Source: Pseudeuparius sepicola (lineage: Eukaryota; Arthropoda; Insecta; Coleoptera; Anthribidae). From it: 64,000 nucleotides of DNA. The stretch lies in the NCBI GenBank assembly GCA_963920635.1, contig OY987303.1:57250278-57314277 (forward strand), in the 5' to 3' direction. Both the position numbers and the translations under genes were made by a program. Positions 22,710 to 34,512 of this stretch are shown in pieces (positions within the stretch are counted from its first letter, which is position 1; every line of letters begins with the position of its first letter). The notes below the pieces were generated by a model. The model was not told where the DNA came from. It saw nothing but the letters and a program-made list of their open reading frames with translations, and searched no databases.

Positions 22710-22982
22710 ATGAATTTTGTCTATATTTCGTTATTTTTTACCGTAATTTCCCTGGCCTATTCGGCTTCTCGTCATAAGAGCCACAAATCATCGATCAAGA
22801 GCGTCAGGGGGCGCGCGAATCGGAAATTTACGGCCGCAGCGTTGCCTCCTCTGCATCCGCCCGCCGCGCCGGCCCATTCTTCTTTTTCTGCGAAATTATT
22901 TCGCAATCGTCAGCCGAGCCCCGCCGGTGCGGAGAGAAATCGCGAAATAATGCCGCCCGCGAAGGGCGGGGAGGGCCGGTAA
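22710..22982 (+). CDS. Possible first exon of a secreted protein
   Basis: ATG at 22710 opens a frame whose first ~18 residues, NFVYISLFFTVISLAYSA, look like a cleavable signal peptide. A basic stretch SRHKSHKSSIKS follows, then low-complexity Pro/Ala-rich sequence that is probably read-through of GC-rich non-coding DNA. TATAAAA lies only ~15 bp before the ATG. If real, the exon would end near 22800 and splice outward; I see no convincing donor. A chance hydrophobic start is the main alternative. Confidence 0.22.
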   Translation: MNFVYISLFFTVISLAYSASRHKSHKSSIKSVRGRANRKFTAAALPPLHPPAAPAHSSFSAKLFRNRQPSPAGAERNREIMPPAKGGEGR

Positions 22983-23815
22983 AAAAGCGCTCCCGGTGAT
23001 AAATGTTTTGAATTAAGGGCCCCGAAACCTGATTTTCATTCCGGCCGCCCTCGGATAGATCGACGTTTGAATGCGCGGGGCAGAGAAAACCCGCCATTGA
23101 ATGCGGGCAAAAAGGCCGACATCTCGGAAAATAGTTTATTTTCGCTTCTTGCCGATTTTCCGAAGGGTTTCGATACCGCCCGCAGTATAGGCGTGTTCCA
23201 GACACAATGTTGACGAAGATGAAGTATGTCCTGTTACCACAAAAATCTAACATTTTGTCATTTGTCAGTTCTCACCACAAAACATCTTGCCACTGATCGT
23301 GGTTAACTCATAAAACATTAAAATTATGTATTTTCTGAAATTTATTTGTAGTAGAGCATATAAAACAACCAGCAATTTAACTTACTCTTGAGAAATCATC
23401 CGCAAATTCAATGACCTTGTCGTCATATTGGGGGAATAGAAGCCAGAGGTGTATTCCGGAAAATCAATTCAGAAATACAGAGTAGTATTAGTAAAGTATG
23501 TGTGGTAAGCACAAGCAGGAGAAATTAGTTCGGAATTTTAATACACATAGAGCTTTGACTCCTTCCTGGGATTCTTTATTTAAAGATACCTACTAGCACA
23601 AAGCACAATTTACAAAAAAGCACACTCGACGGCACTGTATACGCGACTGAATTTAAGATGCCAACGCCCCGACGGGCACTGTGCGAACTAACTATATGGG
23701 CCATTGTCACCTCTAGCTTTGGGCACACTTTGGGTTTACACTGCGTTGTTCTTTGTTCTTGTTCATTGTTCTTGTCGTCTTCTATATATTTTGTGGTCGT
23801 CTTCATAAAGTTATT
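22983..23815. other. GC-richer unique DNA, no gene recognised
   Basis: 22820-23180 is clearly richer in GC and CpG than its surroundings and has no repeat partner here. It could be conserved non-coding DNA of the ancestral locus. Long open frames on the minus strand reflect the GC content. Confidence 0.35.
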
Positions 23816-23819
23816 TGGT

Positions 23820-24165
23820 TATTAGGTAAAAGTTCCCCCCGACAATCGGCGCCCGCCGATTGTGGGGCGAAAATAGCGGCCGGGCCGGACGTAAACACGG
23901 CACAGATCTTTCCAAATTTCGGATTTTCCGCGGGTTTCCGCGAAGTTTCGATGTTGCAAAAGGTGCAAAATAGTGTGGTGATCAGTTTGAGCTGCATATA
24001 GTAAAAATTCATCCGGATTATAACCACAAATATCGCCATGAAAAGTGAGGTGTGAGGTGAAACTACGCCCGAGCACCAAAAACTAAGGTCAGATTCGTGT
24101 TCAGGGACCCCGAAAATAGGGGGGTAGCCAAAATTTCAAGAAAATCGGGGCAGACATACACCACG
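23820..24165 (-). repeat. Dispersed repeat R, copy 1
   Basis: Reverse complement relation with 61840-62130. Shared blocks include GATGAATTTTTACT, GCAGCTCAAACT, ATCACCACACTATTT, AACTTCGCG, and a TTCAGGGACC..CGAAAATAGGGG stretch followed by GTAGCCAAA. Short overlapping frames occur but match nothing I know. Confidence 0.7.
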
Positions 24166-24779
24166 GGAAACTGTACTTACCGGTTATTATAAAGTTTAAA
24201 CATTATTGTTTATGATTTATGTAATTGCAAAGGCAACAGGCAACTAAAAATTAACTAAAAGCAGAATTCGAAATAGAGAACTTTGTTGGTTAAATTAAAT
24301 TGATTCGAAACTTGTTCCATCTCGAAAATGTTTTCAGGAACAAAAAATGTTTGGTTAGGACCTCGGCGATCGAATCAAGACGGTTTTTCGTCCGAATCTC
24401 GCACTAAAACTTCGTAATTACACTGCATAACACTTTAGCATGTTCAAATTCCACTTCTGATAACTGTGGGAGGCCTTTTGGGCGTGGTAATCATAATAAA
24501 AATCACATTTTACTTGCTTTATTTCATTTTCTAACAACTCTTCTTTAACTCTTCTCTCTTTTTTGGCACAAGCGTGGCGGGAATATTTAAACATTTGAAT
24601 TCAACTGTTGTTATTTACCACATTATTATAATAGTCAACTTTAGAAAATAAAGCTTTTTTGACTGATTTTGAACAAAAAAGAAAACATAATATACGGATC
24701 AACAAAATGGCATGGCCCATATACTTAGTTTAGCATTGAGCCTACAGGAGGCGTATTTCTTATATTCAATCGCGTATAC
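24166..24779. other. No gene recognised
   Basis: Unique AT-rich DNA. Confidence 0.35.
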
Positions 24780-25055
24780 CTACACCCTGTTAGCGTTGGT
24801 TTATTTTCTGAATGTGTGTGTCATACATTTAAACAGAGACGGAGGTTATTATAAAGTTATATAAATTCATTGATACAGTGCTTAATAATACCGCAACATA
24901 ATTTATAAGCTGATAATTTTAGAACGGTGTTGTAAAACACACCAATTTTAAGAAGTACGTGTTTGTATCGAGTCATATATATGATTGGTTGGAATTTTGT
25001 GGAAGGAGCTACCTTAATGAATGCAAGCAGTATGAGGGAAATAATCACTAATATT
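24780..25055. repeat. Third, partial copy of the 3.1-4.5 kb repeat unit
   Basis: Parallels about 3410-3775 with AATGCTTAATAATACCGCAA-type sequence, GAAGTACGTGTTTGTATCGA and GCAAGCAGTATGAGGGAAAT, but lacks the GTTGCTAAGCAAC palindrome and the adjacent inverted repeat, which are deleted at about 24970. Confidence 0.8.
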
Positions 25056-25059
25056 ATAA

Positions 25060-26020
25060 CAATAATATACCACTTTCATAGCACGATGTGGTAGGTAACA
25101 CAAAAATTAACACCTGATACAAACTGTCAATAAGTCAAGCTCTGATTCTCGTAATAGTTGTTTTGAAATTTCCATGGCAATTTTGATTTTGTCTTAAGTA
25201 CATTCAATAATACAAAGGACAATTTTGTGCAATTGAGCGGGTAGAATGTTATATGAATAACCCTGTACTAGCTTTGGCAACACTGCTGACAACCTACATA
25301 TGGAAATTTTTTCGCTCTATACCTATTTATAACATTCCTAGATTGTATGCTTGGTAAATTGCCACAAGTTTTCGAACAATTTGTATCGTACATGGTTCAC
25401 GATGTTCGGACAGTTTGCGCGATAAAAAAAATCGATCGTGGAGTTATGGACGGCCCTGTTTATGAAAACTCTGAGATCCTCCCCGTCCGCAAAGTAACAA
25501 CTGATGTTTTATTCATCTGTGCGTGACTATACATTTTTAATGCTGCCGGCGGCGCACGAAAGCGACACGGTATTTTAACGGCGTTTTCACGCAGAATTAA
25601 TCCCTCTTTGCCGCCGAAACATCGAACGGAGGCACAGGGCGTTTCCAAACATAGCACTTTTATTTTTCTTTAGTGAGATAAAATAGTTTCTGCCTTGGAT
25701 CGACCTTGGTGTGATTCGAGGTCGAGGCAGACCGCACGCACATGCCTTTATAGAGCAACACCGCTGATGGCCAAGAGCCGGCACCGTCGCAATGATAAAG
25801 GCCTGCCAGCTGGCGACGCGAAACCTCACTACGTCATCACTGGGAGGTAGCTTTTTGTAGTTGTTTACGTTTACTTGTCTGGCGATTTTCCTGTTTTAAA
25901 GAACGTTTGTTGTGTTTATTGGGTGTTGGATTGTGTTTTTTTAGTAATATAGGACGTGCAGTTTTATTAATAAGGTGGTAAAACAGCAGTGGTTCGCAAT
26001 AAAGTGATTGAAATTCAATT
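25060..26020. other. Repeat end plus unique GC-richer DNA
   Basis: 25090-25270 resembles 26920-27050 (CATGGCAATTTTGATTTTGTC and AAAGGACAATTTTGTG) and ends in the terminus AACCCTGTA. 25440-25860 is GC-richer and unique, with CpGs. No gene recognised. Confidence 0.4.
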
Positions 26021-26024
26021 TTAG

Positions 26025-26250
26025 TTTATAGGTTTTAGGTTGTGTCTATAGATTCGGACTTATTTAAATTATGCCGTGGACGTGTTCCGTTCCCAACTGC
26101 AAGGGAAACTACAAAGGCGGTCCTAAAGTGTCCCCTTTTTCCTCCCTAAAGACCCCATTTTAAGGGAAAAGTGAGTTAAGGCCGTCAAAAGAGATTTTGT
26201 TCTTACACAGTCTTCCAGAGTAAAAGTGGTTTTGGTTTGGACTGTTTGGA
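26025..26250 (+). pseudogene. THAP zinc-finger pseudo-exon, copy 1
   Basis: ATG at 26071 opens MPWTCSVPNCKGNYKGGPKV, the start of a THAP DNA-binding domain (first Cys pair). After a one-base frame shift the sequence continues PKDPILREK, a TGA where the conserved tryptophan belongs, then VKAVKRDFVLTQSSR, ending at a donor-like GTAAAA. So it is the first coding exon of a THAP protein, broken twice. The same block, with the same shift and the same TGA, is at 37375-37602 on the minus strand. Confidence 0.82.
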
Positions 26251-26259
26251 ACGTATTAT

Positions 26260-27059
26260 ACAATTTTACATGATTAAACGTAATTACCTTAAAATCAGTA
26301 AGTTTTATGGTTTTATTCATTCGAATTTAGTTGTATCTAGGCACGCAAATAAGAAATAATTTGCATTTACGAAAATTTTACCTGTAGATATCTAAATGCA
26401 CCAAAAGCTCTTGAAAATGTGACTTTTACTCTCGTAGATTATGATACGTGGTATAAAACCATGAGCTATACATGTAAACATGTAATGTAAAGTGTTATTT
26501 TTTATTAATTTTACCAAATTTACCAAGTTGGCATCTTGAAATTTGAATTTGGCGCCATGGTTGACTCATCGCTTTCAGCTGCCGGGCCTTGTTATTGCGA
26601 CAGTGCCGCAAGAGCACTGGGCAAAATGTGTGGTTTATACTAATTGTTGTCCTTCTTTGAAGGAGAGGTAAAATAATATCGACCAAGTTAAAGAAAAAGT
26701 ATCTCGGAAGATCAGAGAGATGAACGAGGCAGGTATCGTGGCTAACTTCAAGAGAAGTTTATTAAGAAGGTATCTATTCTCTCTATGTTGCACAAAATGG
26801 AAGCATTAGAGAACACCTTCTATAATTTAATTTCATTCTTAATAAAGTTTTGCACCATTGGCTTTATTGAATTTTCAATATATTATTATTGTGTATAATT
26901 GTGGGAATACAACAATTATTAATGTAAACTGTCAAATCTCCATTTATAATATTCTCGTAATAACTGTTTTGAATTTTTCATGGCAATTTTGATTTTGTCC
27001 GAGATTCGATAATTCAAAGGACAATTTTGTGAAAACTACTGGAGCAAACATATAACATA
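26260..27059. other. No gene recognised
   Basis: AT-rich; includes the repeat segment at 26920-27050 noted with 25090-25270. Confidence 0.35.
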
Positions 27060-27061
27060 TA

Positions 27062-27970
27062 CAGTGTGGCCATTTTAGTGTGCAACATATGGGATTTTTT
27101 TTTATTAATTGCACAACCAAAATGCAAATATTGCCGAAAGTTGGTGCATGTTCTATAATCATATTAGGTGGCCTTAGAATGGTTGCAAGTCAAACAGCAT
27201 ACAGGGTAGGTAAAAAAATATAAAAATTGTTCAAGAGTAAAGTACCCTTATTTCAAAGAATTCAGCAAAATGTTATTAAGAAAAGTTGTTTAGAATTAAA
27301 AGTTATGCCTAAATACTACAACATGGCCTCCTAAAAAAAATAATTTTTTTTTGAAAAATATTAGGTAATAATTTTCTAAAAATATATTTTTTTAATATTC
27401 CCCCTTAACACTTTTATAAATTAATCAAAATCAAATTAATTTCTCATAACTTTGTTCAAATTCAAGCATATTTGTAAAATTAACTTAGATTTTTAGTTTT
27501 TTAGGGAATCACAAACTTCATGTTTGTTGCAACAATATTAAACACAACTTTAAAATTTCGCAAAAATTCTTATGAACAAGGTAAAGCATTAGTAATGATA
27601 ATGTGTCTATTAAAAAACTCTCATTTAAGGTGCAAAATTTTTATTTTAAATGTTTAATAAGAAACTGGAAATTCATCGACGAAAAATTTTTTTTTCTTAG
27701 GAGGCTCTGTTTTGGTATCAGGCATAGCTTTTAATTCTAAACAACTTTTCTTAATAACCTTTTCCTGAATTTTTTGAAATAAGGGTACTTTACTCTTGTG
27801 CAATTTTTATATTTTTCGACCTACCCTGTATGCTGTTTAACTTGCAACCATTCTAAGGGCACCTAATATGATTATCGAACATGCCCCAACTTTCGGCAAT
27901 ATTTGTATTTTGGTTGTGCAATTAATAAAAAAAAAATTCCCATATGTTGCACACTAAAATGGCCACACTG
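27062..27970 (+). mobile_element. F2 palindromic element, copy 1
   Basis: TA-flanked (27060-27061, 27971-27972) element opening CAGTGTGGCCATTTTAGTGT and closing with its complement. Arms of ~290 bp (to 27355, from 27680) are inverted copies; the loop is ~325 bp. Within each arm, about 140 bp in, lies a second terminus-like CAGGGTAGGT. Non-coding. Copy 2 at 44076 carries the loop in the opposite orientation. Confidence 0.88.
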
Positions 27971-29265
27971 TATAGATCGTTGAAACCAGAAAAATGCGAA
28001 AATATACAGGGTGTTCCATCTAAAAAAACATTAGTGTGGTTTACATATATCTCCGAAACGCGACATTCTGAGTATATACCTGACATCGCAAGAAAATTTT
28101 ACATAAATTCATATTTACTTGTTTTTCCAAAATTAAATACAAAAAAATTTAGGGGGGTAGAATGTTATGTGAATGACCCTGTACAGGTATGTGGCCCACT
28201 GGCTAATCTAAAAATACATTTTCCTTTAGGCCTACATTTCTCTAACTTGTAAAGCTTATTACCCAATTTTCGGGACCCTATCTCCCCGGTATAAACATAA
28301 ACCTTTTAAGGGCCCCATATGGTACCGGTGCTAATATTTTAAACATTCCTAACCCCCCTCGAAAGCTCCAGATAAAATCTGGTTCTCAAGGGTGCCATGC
28401 CGCGGCGCCCTCCAGATGAGGCCTCGTTAAAATATGCCGAGACAGGGTGTTAAAGCGTTTCGCGGTTATTATTTTTAAGAAAAATTCGGGGAAAACACAG
28501 CGGAATAAATATGTCTAAAGCACCGACTTGGTTTTATATTTTATGATCTCTCATATGATTTCCAGGTATTTTTTTAAATAACACTTTATCATCACCCTGT
28601 ATATTAAGTTTGACGTCATATTTGAATTCCCGAGGCCAACGATAAAGACAGGCCATAGCGCTAACGCACAATCGCGTAGTCACGTGACCAACTTAGTCCT
28701 ATATAATAAAAGGCATTTTTGGAGATAAGTAGAAAAACAAATTTCGTAACAATTTGGCGAGTTTTCTTTCATCTATTACATTATTGGTTTTGTGCATCCA
28801 GGCTTTCTCTAATTGTTTTTTATAAATTTTCAACCTGCCTCAGCTGTTTTGGGCTGAGAGTTAAACGGCACTGCACTCAAATAGTTTGGCACATTCTCAA
28901 AAATTGTTGGGACAGCACCTTCCTTTAGCTCAGGTGATATTCTCTATAGGTATTTTCCTCCCACAACACATTTGTCCACTTTAATTGTTTCACTTTCTTG
29001 AAAACGTGTTAGAAACACATACTTAAGGTTTTTTTAGAAATTAAATCTCAGTTGGAATTTGACGAATCCATTTTTGGCGCAAATTTTCATCCCGAGGCAA
29101 CGCAAATGTTGTTATGTTATGTTATGTTGTATTTTCTTCCTGACTTTTGTAATATGTATAAATGTAATATAAACAGACCCAATTTTTGGTATTTCGGTTA
29201 TTTTTTACGAAATAAAAATGAAAACTCACCTCAGTATACTGTAAATATTGACGAGGTCCCATAGT
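27971..29265. other. Transposon termini in otherwise unrecognised DNA
   Basis: 28006-28183 runs from TACAGGGTGTTCCATC to ATGACCCTGTA and may be a small element; further single termini are at about 28444 and 28594. A (TTATG)n-like tract is at 29112-29128. No gene recognised. Confidence 0.4.
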
Positions 29266-29269
29266 TGAT

Positions 29270-29660
29270 CGGCAGCGTGAAAGACCGAATAGGAACCGTA
29301 TCAGGGCGTGGGTCGCCAACGAAAATCCTCGAGTACGTTACAACACTGATTTATTTTGCACAAGGTGAATGGTGAATACAAAATACACAAACCCGGACGT
29401 GGTCAACGGGAACGGCTTCCAGCCACCCGGACCGTCTGAACTCGCGGATCTCCCGTAAGCAGTTCACCCGTCTGTGTCTCAGACTCCACTGTCCATTCCG
29501 GGGGGAGAATTCCCCTTACAGCGCTCACGCGTCGGCGCGAGCGGCACCAATACTCCTGGACGGCACGGCTCCCACCCAGAGGCCATAACAACACCTGGGC
29601 GGTTCCCCTCTGCCAGGACACACGCGTACTAGACACAAACTTGTTTCTAAAATATAAACT
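29270..29660 (-). other. Possible LTR or retrotransposon leader fragment
   Basis: Read on the minus strand, AAATAAA is followed by CAGTGTTGTAACG, CGAGGATTTTCG and then TTGGCGACCC, reminiscent of the end of a retroviral-type LTR followed by a primer-binding/leader region. The stretch is GC-richer than its surroundings. No second LTR and no gag/pol adjoin it, so the call is weak. Confidence 0.25.
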
Positions 29661-30286
29661 AAGACGTTTAAAAACACTTTAAACATTGAAAACTTCTCAA
29701 AACCCAAGCTGCCGCTTTCAGTTTTTGTGCGCCATGGCCTGTCTTTATCGTAGGCCTCGCGAATTCCTCCGAAAAGTCTACACAAGCTTAGATTTCGAAC
29801 CATCAATTGATCTTTAAAATTACCGAAAGAATCGGGTTTATCACGTCGACTTGTACGTTGGTATGATTTTGTCCGCTCCTAAAAGTTCTCTCAGGTGTGG
29901 ATGATTCCCCGTTCGGAGTATTCCAAGGCCGAAAACGACCCCTGCGGGCCCCCAAACGTCTTTCAGACAATTTGACCCGACGAACTGTCTCTCTAATGAC
30001 TTCATCCTATTATGCACATCCTGGGATCTTGCTCACCATCCCGAGGAAATCCCCAATCAGGTTTGGCCCTGTTTATCTTTTAACTCCCGGTCCCCAGTAG
30101 CGAGACCTATACACCCAGGCAGCGACGGTCAATAGCGAATTTCCGATCGGAGATTGGGAGGCGATATTTGGCTCGTAGCTTCCGAATTACTTAGTCTGGA
30201 TACAAATAATAAAAAATATATTATGGGCATCGTTGGATCCGTCAGAAAATTTGCTATAGACCTTATTCGAAGGATATAATAAAACA
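29661..30286. other. No gene recognised
   Basis: Unique-looking DNA leading to the mariner-like element. Confidence 0.35.
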
Positions 30287-30288
30287 TA

Positions 30289-32228
30289 CAGTGTGACCCA
30301 TTTGTTTTGGGGTCAGTCTGTAAAAAGTGTATCAATCGTGCGATTTGGCTGATTTTTTTTTTAAATTGTAGAGCTCGATGAACTGCACATTTTGAACAAA
30401 AATTGCCTGGTTCGCATAAAATCCAAAGCCTACTATGACCGTTTTTATGAGCAAAATTTTAAGAAACCATATTAGCGTTTTTTTTTGAAAAAATCTGTGT
30501 GCGCCAATGGATTGAGCACCCCTCGAAATGGGTATGTACAAAATTTCATCAAAATATTTCAAGTAATAACGATTTTGTAGAAAAATTAAAAATGCAGCCA
30601 AGGTACGTCTTTATTTTCAAAAATTCAAAGTTGGCCATGGAAAATAATTGAATTGTTTACTTTTATTAAGTGTCAAACTGTCTAAATTGAGTTCAGAAAT
30701 TGTTTGTGCTCAATACAATTAATTATCATAATTATGGAATATTTAAGCATAAGAGACAAAATAGAAATTGTTCGACTCGTGGGCGACAACGAGCGCTCGG
30801 CAGCAGAAGCTGCGGCCGAATTTAACAATAGACACCCAGGTAGATCAGTGAGTCGAAGTACTGTACAACGTATAAACAATATTTTTGATGAAACTGGATC
30901 GATTTCTAAAAATTTATTAAAAACTAGGCAAAATGGACGCCGTGGACTTGTTGAAAATAACAATCAAATTCTGCAATACTTTAGTGACAATCCTCGAAAT
31001 AGTGTTCGAACGGCTAGTTTAGACCTTCATATACCCAGAGAGAGTATAAGGAGATGTTTGAGACAAAACAAAATAAAACCGTTTAAGCCAAAATTTTTGC
31101 ACACCCTGGAACCAGGAGATGAGGAGAGAAGATTAGAATTTTGCTATTGGCTGCAAGGTGAATATCTCCATAATGGCAACTTTTTAAATGAAATTTTATT
31201 CACCGACGAAGCCACGTTTACTACAAATGGTGTAGTATCAAGTCAAAACTGCCGTCACTGGTCAGCTGAAAATCCAGAGTTTATAATAAATGCAAGGAGA
31301 CAATATTCACAAAAAATTAACGTTTGGTGTGGAATACTACGCGACAGAATAATTGACCCATTTTTCTTTGAAGGGAATTTGAATGCGGCTGGCTTCTTGA
31401 ATTTTCTAGAAATTGAATTTAGAAATGCTTTAGATGAGTTACCATTAAGATACCGTTTAAATTTAAAGTTACAGTTAGATGGCAGTCCTATTCATAATGC
31501 TCGTTTAATCAGAAACTGGCTAGATAATAATTTTGAAAACTGTTGGATAGGGCGAAATAGTCCTTTCTGTGAGTGGCCACCGAGATCTCCGGACTTAACT
31601 CCTTTAGATTTTTTTCTTTGGGGTACACTTAAGCAAAATGTTTATAAGTCAAGACCCCATAATTTACAAGAACTGCAAGCTAGGATAAACCGTAGTTGTG
31701 AGGAAATTACTCCACAGCAAATACGAAATGTAATTTTGAATGTACGCAAGAGGAACGACAAATGCATTGTAGAAAATGGAGGCTTGGTAGAAGTTACAAA
31801 AATTTTATAATTTTAATTGTTTTTATGTTTTGTGTTTATAAGCATAAGGTTGTATTATTACAATTCAATTATTTTCCATGGCCAACTTTGAATTTTTGAA
31901 AATAAAGACGTACCTTGGCTGCATTTTTAATTTTTCTACAAAATCGTTATTACTTGAAATATTTTGATGAAATTTTGTACATACCCATTTCGAGGGGTGC
32001 TCAATCCATTGGCGCACACAGATTTTTTCAAAAAAAAAACGCTAATATGGTTTCTTAAAATTTTGCTCATAAAAACGGTCATAGTAGGCTTTGGATTTTA
32101 TGCGAACCAGGCAATTTTTGTTCAAAATGTGCAGTTCATCGAGCTCTACAATTTAAAAAAAAAATCAGCCAAATCGCACGATTGATACACTTTTTACAGA
32201 CTGACCCCAAAACAAATGGGTCACACTG
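30289..32228 (+). mobile_element. Complete long-TIR mariner-like element
   Basis: 1,940 bp flanked by TA (30287-30288, 32229-32230). The ends CAGTGTGACCCATTTG and its complement start inverted repeats of about 367 bp (30289-30655 and 31861-32228) that look nearly identical by eye, suggesting recent movement. One intact transposase gene fills the interior. Frames inside the repeats (containing KKTLIWFLKILLIKTVIVGF) are mirror shadows, not genes. It is the only element in the window that appears complete with an unbroken transposase. Confidence 0.93.
30734..31810 (+). CDS. Mariner/IS630-type transposase, DD42D, intact
   Basis: 358 residues from ATG at 30734, chosen because the frame upstream has no earlier ATG. 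Residues 5-60 form a helix-turn-helix of the DUF4817 type (HPGRSVSRSTVQRI, then FDETGSI); a second DNA-binding region (residues ~80-115, SIRRCLRQNKIKPFKPK) follows. Catalytic blocks are ILFTDEATF (D158), LQLDGSPIHNA (D249) and PRSPDLTPLDFFLWG (D292), giving 42 residues between the second and third aspartates, near the DD41D groups. No stop or frameshift is present. It should cut and join DNA at TA sites in the nucleus, acting on the 367-bp repeats. Exact subfamily needs a phylogeny. Confidence 0.93.
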   Translation: MEYLSIRDKIEIVRLVGDNERSAAEAAAEFNNRHPGRSVSRSTVQRINNIFDETGSISKNLLKTRQNGRRGLVENNNQILQYFSDNPRNSVRTASLDLHIPRESIRRCLRQNKIKPFKPKFLHTLEPGDEERRLEFCYWLQGEYLHNGNFLNEILFTDEATFTTNGVVSSQNCRHWSAENPEFIINARRQYSQKINVWCGILRDRIIDPFFFEGNLNAAGFLNFLEIEFRNALDELPLRYRLNLKLQLDGSPIHNARLIRNWLDNNFENCWIGRNSPFCEWPPRSPDLTPLDFFLWGTLKQNVYKSRPHNLQELQARINRSCEEITPQQIRNVILNVRKRNDKCIVENGGLVEVTKIL

Positions 32229-33250
32229 TATATGGCAACTAAACGTTCAGAATTATACAGGCTGTCCAAAAGAATACATTACCCTTGGACTAACGTGAAA
32301 ACCAGAAAACCAAATAACCGATATTGGCTAATTTTTACTATGCAATCCTGAGTAGATCTGCTGTTTATTACAAAATAAAACTAATAATGCGAGACCTTTT
32401 GGGGAAAATAAAGTAAACCACGTTGGAAAAAAGATATTGCTATTTAATGCAAAAGGGGCTACGTTTTTAAAAGAACAGACTCTATGATCAATTAAAAAAA
32501 TATATGGATACCGAGGTGGGTATCAGTCACTTGAAACAGCATAAAAAAATTCTAATTGGCGTCACAAAAAGAATATAGGACATAAGCGTCACGCAGTTTT
32601 CAAAAATACACCTATACATATTCTATAAGCAACATAATATTTCACTTTTAAAGTTATTTTAAGGTTGTCGTCAAACACAACGTAAAGGTTATTATCAAAA
32701 GGTCTCTAAAAAGCCATATCGATTATAACTATTTTCGCAAGTTATCCTAAGATCTGTGAAATTATGGCACGGCTGTCCACCGCACTTCGCTGCACAAGTG
32801 GCCAGCCGTCGAACAGTGTAACCCTTGCAAGTATTGATGATATTAATTATATTAGGCGAGCATGCAGTCACTTGTTTTTAATACAATATCTATATTCTCT
32901 GTCTCCTTCATCTCTTTGTACTACTAATACCAGGTTCGGTTTAATATGGTTAAAAAGTGTTTTGTCTCGTATTTTATTGCCGCGGCGCCTGTTCTCGAGC
33001 TACCCTGGTAAAATATAAATGAACTCACTTGCAACATAGTGAACACATAGCATTTACCATGCTCTGGTACTGGTAAAATACCAGAGTTATCAGCAGAAAT
33101 CACCCGTATAAAATTCAAAGGTTTTTATGCGGGCGACGTCGACCTAGTCAAGGGGGCAGCCAATAAGAAAGCGAGCGTAGCGATTTGATTGGTCGGCGTT
33201 TCGGAGATCCACGGAGCAGGTGTCGACGTGGGCCAGTTAGGCCAGTATAA
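32229..33250. other. No gene recognised; promoter-like GC-richer end
   Basis: Begins with a terminus-like TACAGGCTGTCCAAAAG. 33125-33250 is GC-richer with GCCAATAAG and an inverted GATTGGTCGG, that is, two CCAAT-type boxes facing a region with open frames. No downstream gene could be established. Confidence 0.3.
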
Positions 33251-33253
33251 CCA

Positions 33254-34200
33254 GTGCCGTGCATGGAAATAAGGATTGCGCTTTATTTTACGATTTTGGT
33301 TTTGTGCGTAGATTTTTGTGTGGTGTTGTTTTGTGTGAAATTATTGGTTTGCTTTGGTTTCAAGTATTTCAAAGTTCATTTTATTCTTTTTAGGGGGGTA
33401 TTTGTTTGTCGCAACGACGTATATCTTGTCGTACATACTTCCATAAGAGTTTTTATTTCGCTTTCTGTCAATGAAAGTCTTAAAAGTTACCTTTCAAAAT
33501 GTACTGCACATTATTTTTCATTTTGTTTACCGAGAACACGCCAGGGACCGAGGAAAGTTTGTAAGGACACGGGGTTCCGTGTCACTCACTCAACCGAGGG
33601 CCGTCTCGTACGCTACAATTGATACAATCAAATACTCACAGCAGCCAAACGATGAGTTTACGTTATTCCAAGGTACTAGCCAGCGGTTGAACAACTTTCA
33701 TTAGTATAGTAGGTAGACAAGAGTGTACAAACTCGGTCAATGACGTTTTATGCAGCGTAGGACAATATTTACAAACATTATTATTTAAATCCCTTTGTCG
33801 CTCATATATCTACTCTTAGGAAAGGTATAGGTGCTATGCAACATATTGCTACGATTGTTGCTATTTATTTTTATTCCGCATTGGGCGTGACCCATGTATC
33901 ATTTGCAAACTCTGAGAAGTGCTCTTTAACAATTTGACGTCCTTAGCCCTAAGGCATCGGGCTGTGTACAGATAGTCGACCCTCATTCGACGTCTCTCGT
34001 CATCTGTCGACGCTGTTGAATCGCAACGACCTGAATCCCTTGCCCAGGCTACGTCTTGCGGCAGATCATCGAGGTTTAGTCGATTCCCCTTGCGTATTTT
34101 TTTTGTCAGTTCGTAGCAGTTTTAAAATAAAACACAAGTTACTTAGTACTCTAGGTGCCATCGACAATAATATTCTCTGGAAGGAGTCTATGTAGGCGTG
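33254..34200. other. Open but unrecognised frames
   Basis: Two overlapping plus-strand frames (33254-33622 and 33471-33704) are open for 77-122 codons. The first is dominated by T-rich hydrophobic codons and neither shows a known domain. They could be the 5' part of a gene whose end is the exon at 34223, but no splice chain was found. Confidence 0.2.
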
Positions 34201-34222
34201 TTCTGTTCATTTTGATTAACAG

Positions 34223-34512
34223 GATTTTTGAATGCAATACGAAAGAACTTGAAAAGTGCCGCTCTACCATTTAGAAACTTAACTGAAGAAGCAGCTGAGT
34301 CAAAATTGGTAAGACCACCAAAGAAATTCATTCCGGTTCAAGAAGTAACTCATAGAGATGAGGAAAATGGCGAAATTCCAATTCTCGATACGACGAAGAG
34401 AACCGCATTTCTGGAGCGAATAGGATTAACCGAAGAAATTTCAAGTAAACCTGTTAACTGTAGATCACCGCCAGCAAAATTATCGAAGCTTATCAACGAA
34501 GAGCGTATTTAG
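34223..34512 (+). CDS. Probable terminal coding exon, function unknown
   Basis: A clean acceptor (TTTTGATTAACAG) ends at 34222. The frame after it stays open for about 96 codons to TAG at 34512. The inferred peptide is hydrophilic and balanced in Asp/Glu/Lys/Arg (LTEEAAESKLVRPPKKF, THRDEENGEIPILDTTKRT, FLERIGLTEEI), which looks like real coding sequence rather than chance. No repeat copy is in the window. I do not recognise the family. The Penelope relic begins 400 bp downstream on the other strand. Confidence 0.4.

Noticed and set aside
22828..23253. 141-codon minus-strand frame
   Set aside because: It lies in GC-rich DNA where stops are rare; no domain and a Pro/Arg-rich low-complexity composition.
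30332..30601. 89-codon minus frame and its 31964-32185 plus twin
   Set aside because: They are mirror images within the 367-bp inverted repeats of the mariner-like element, not separate genes.
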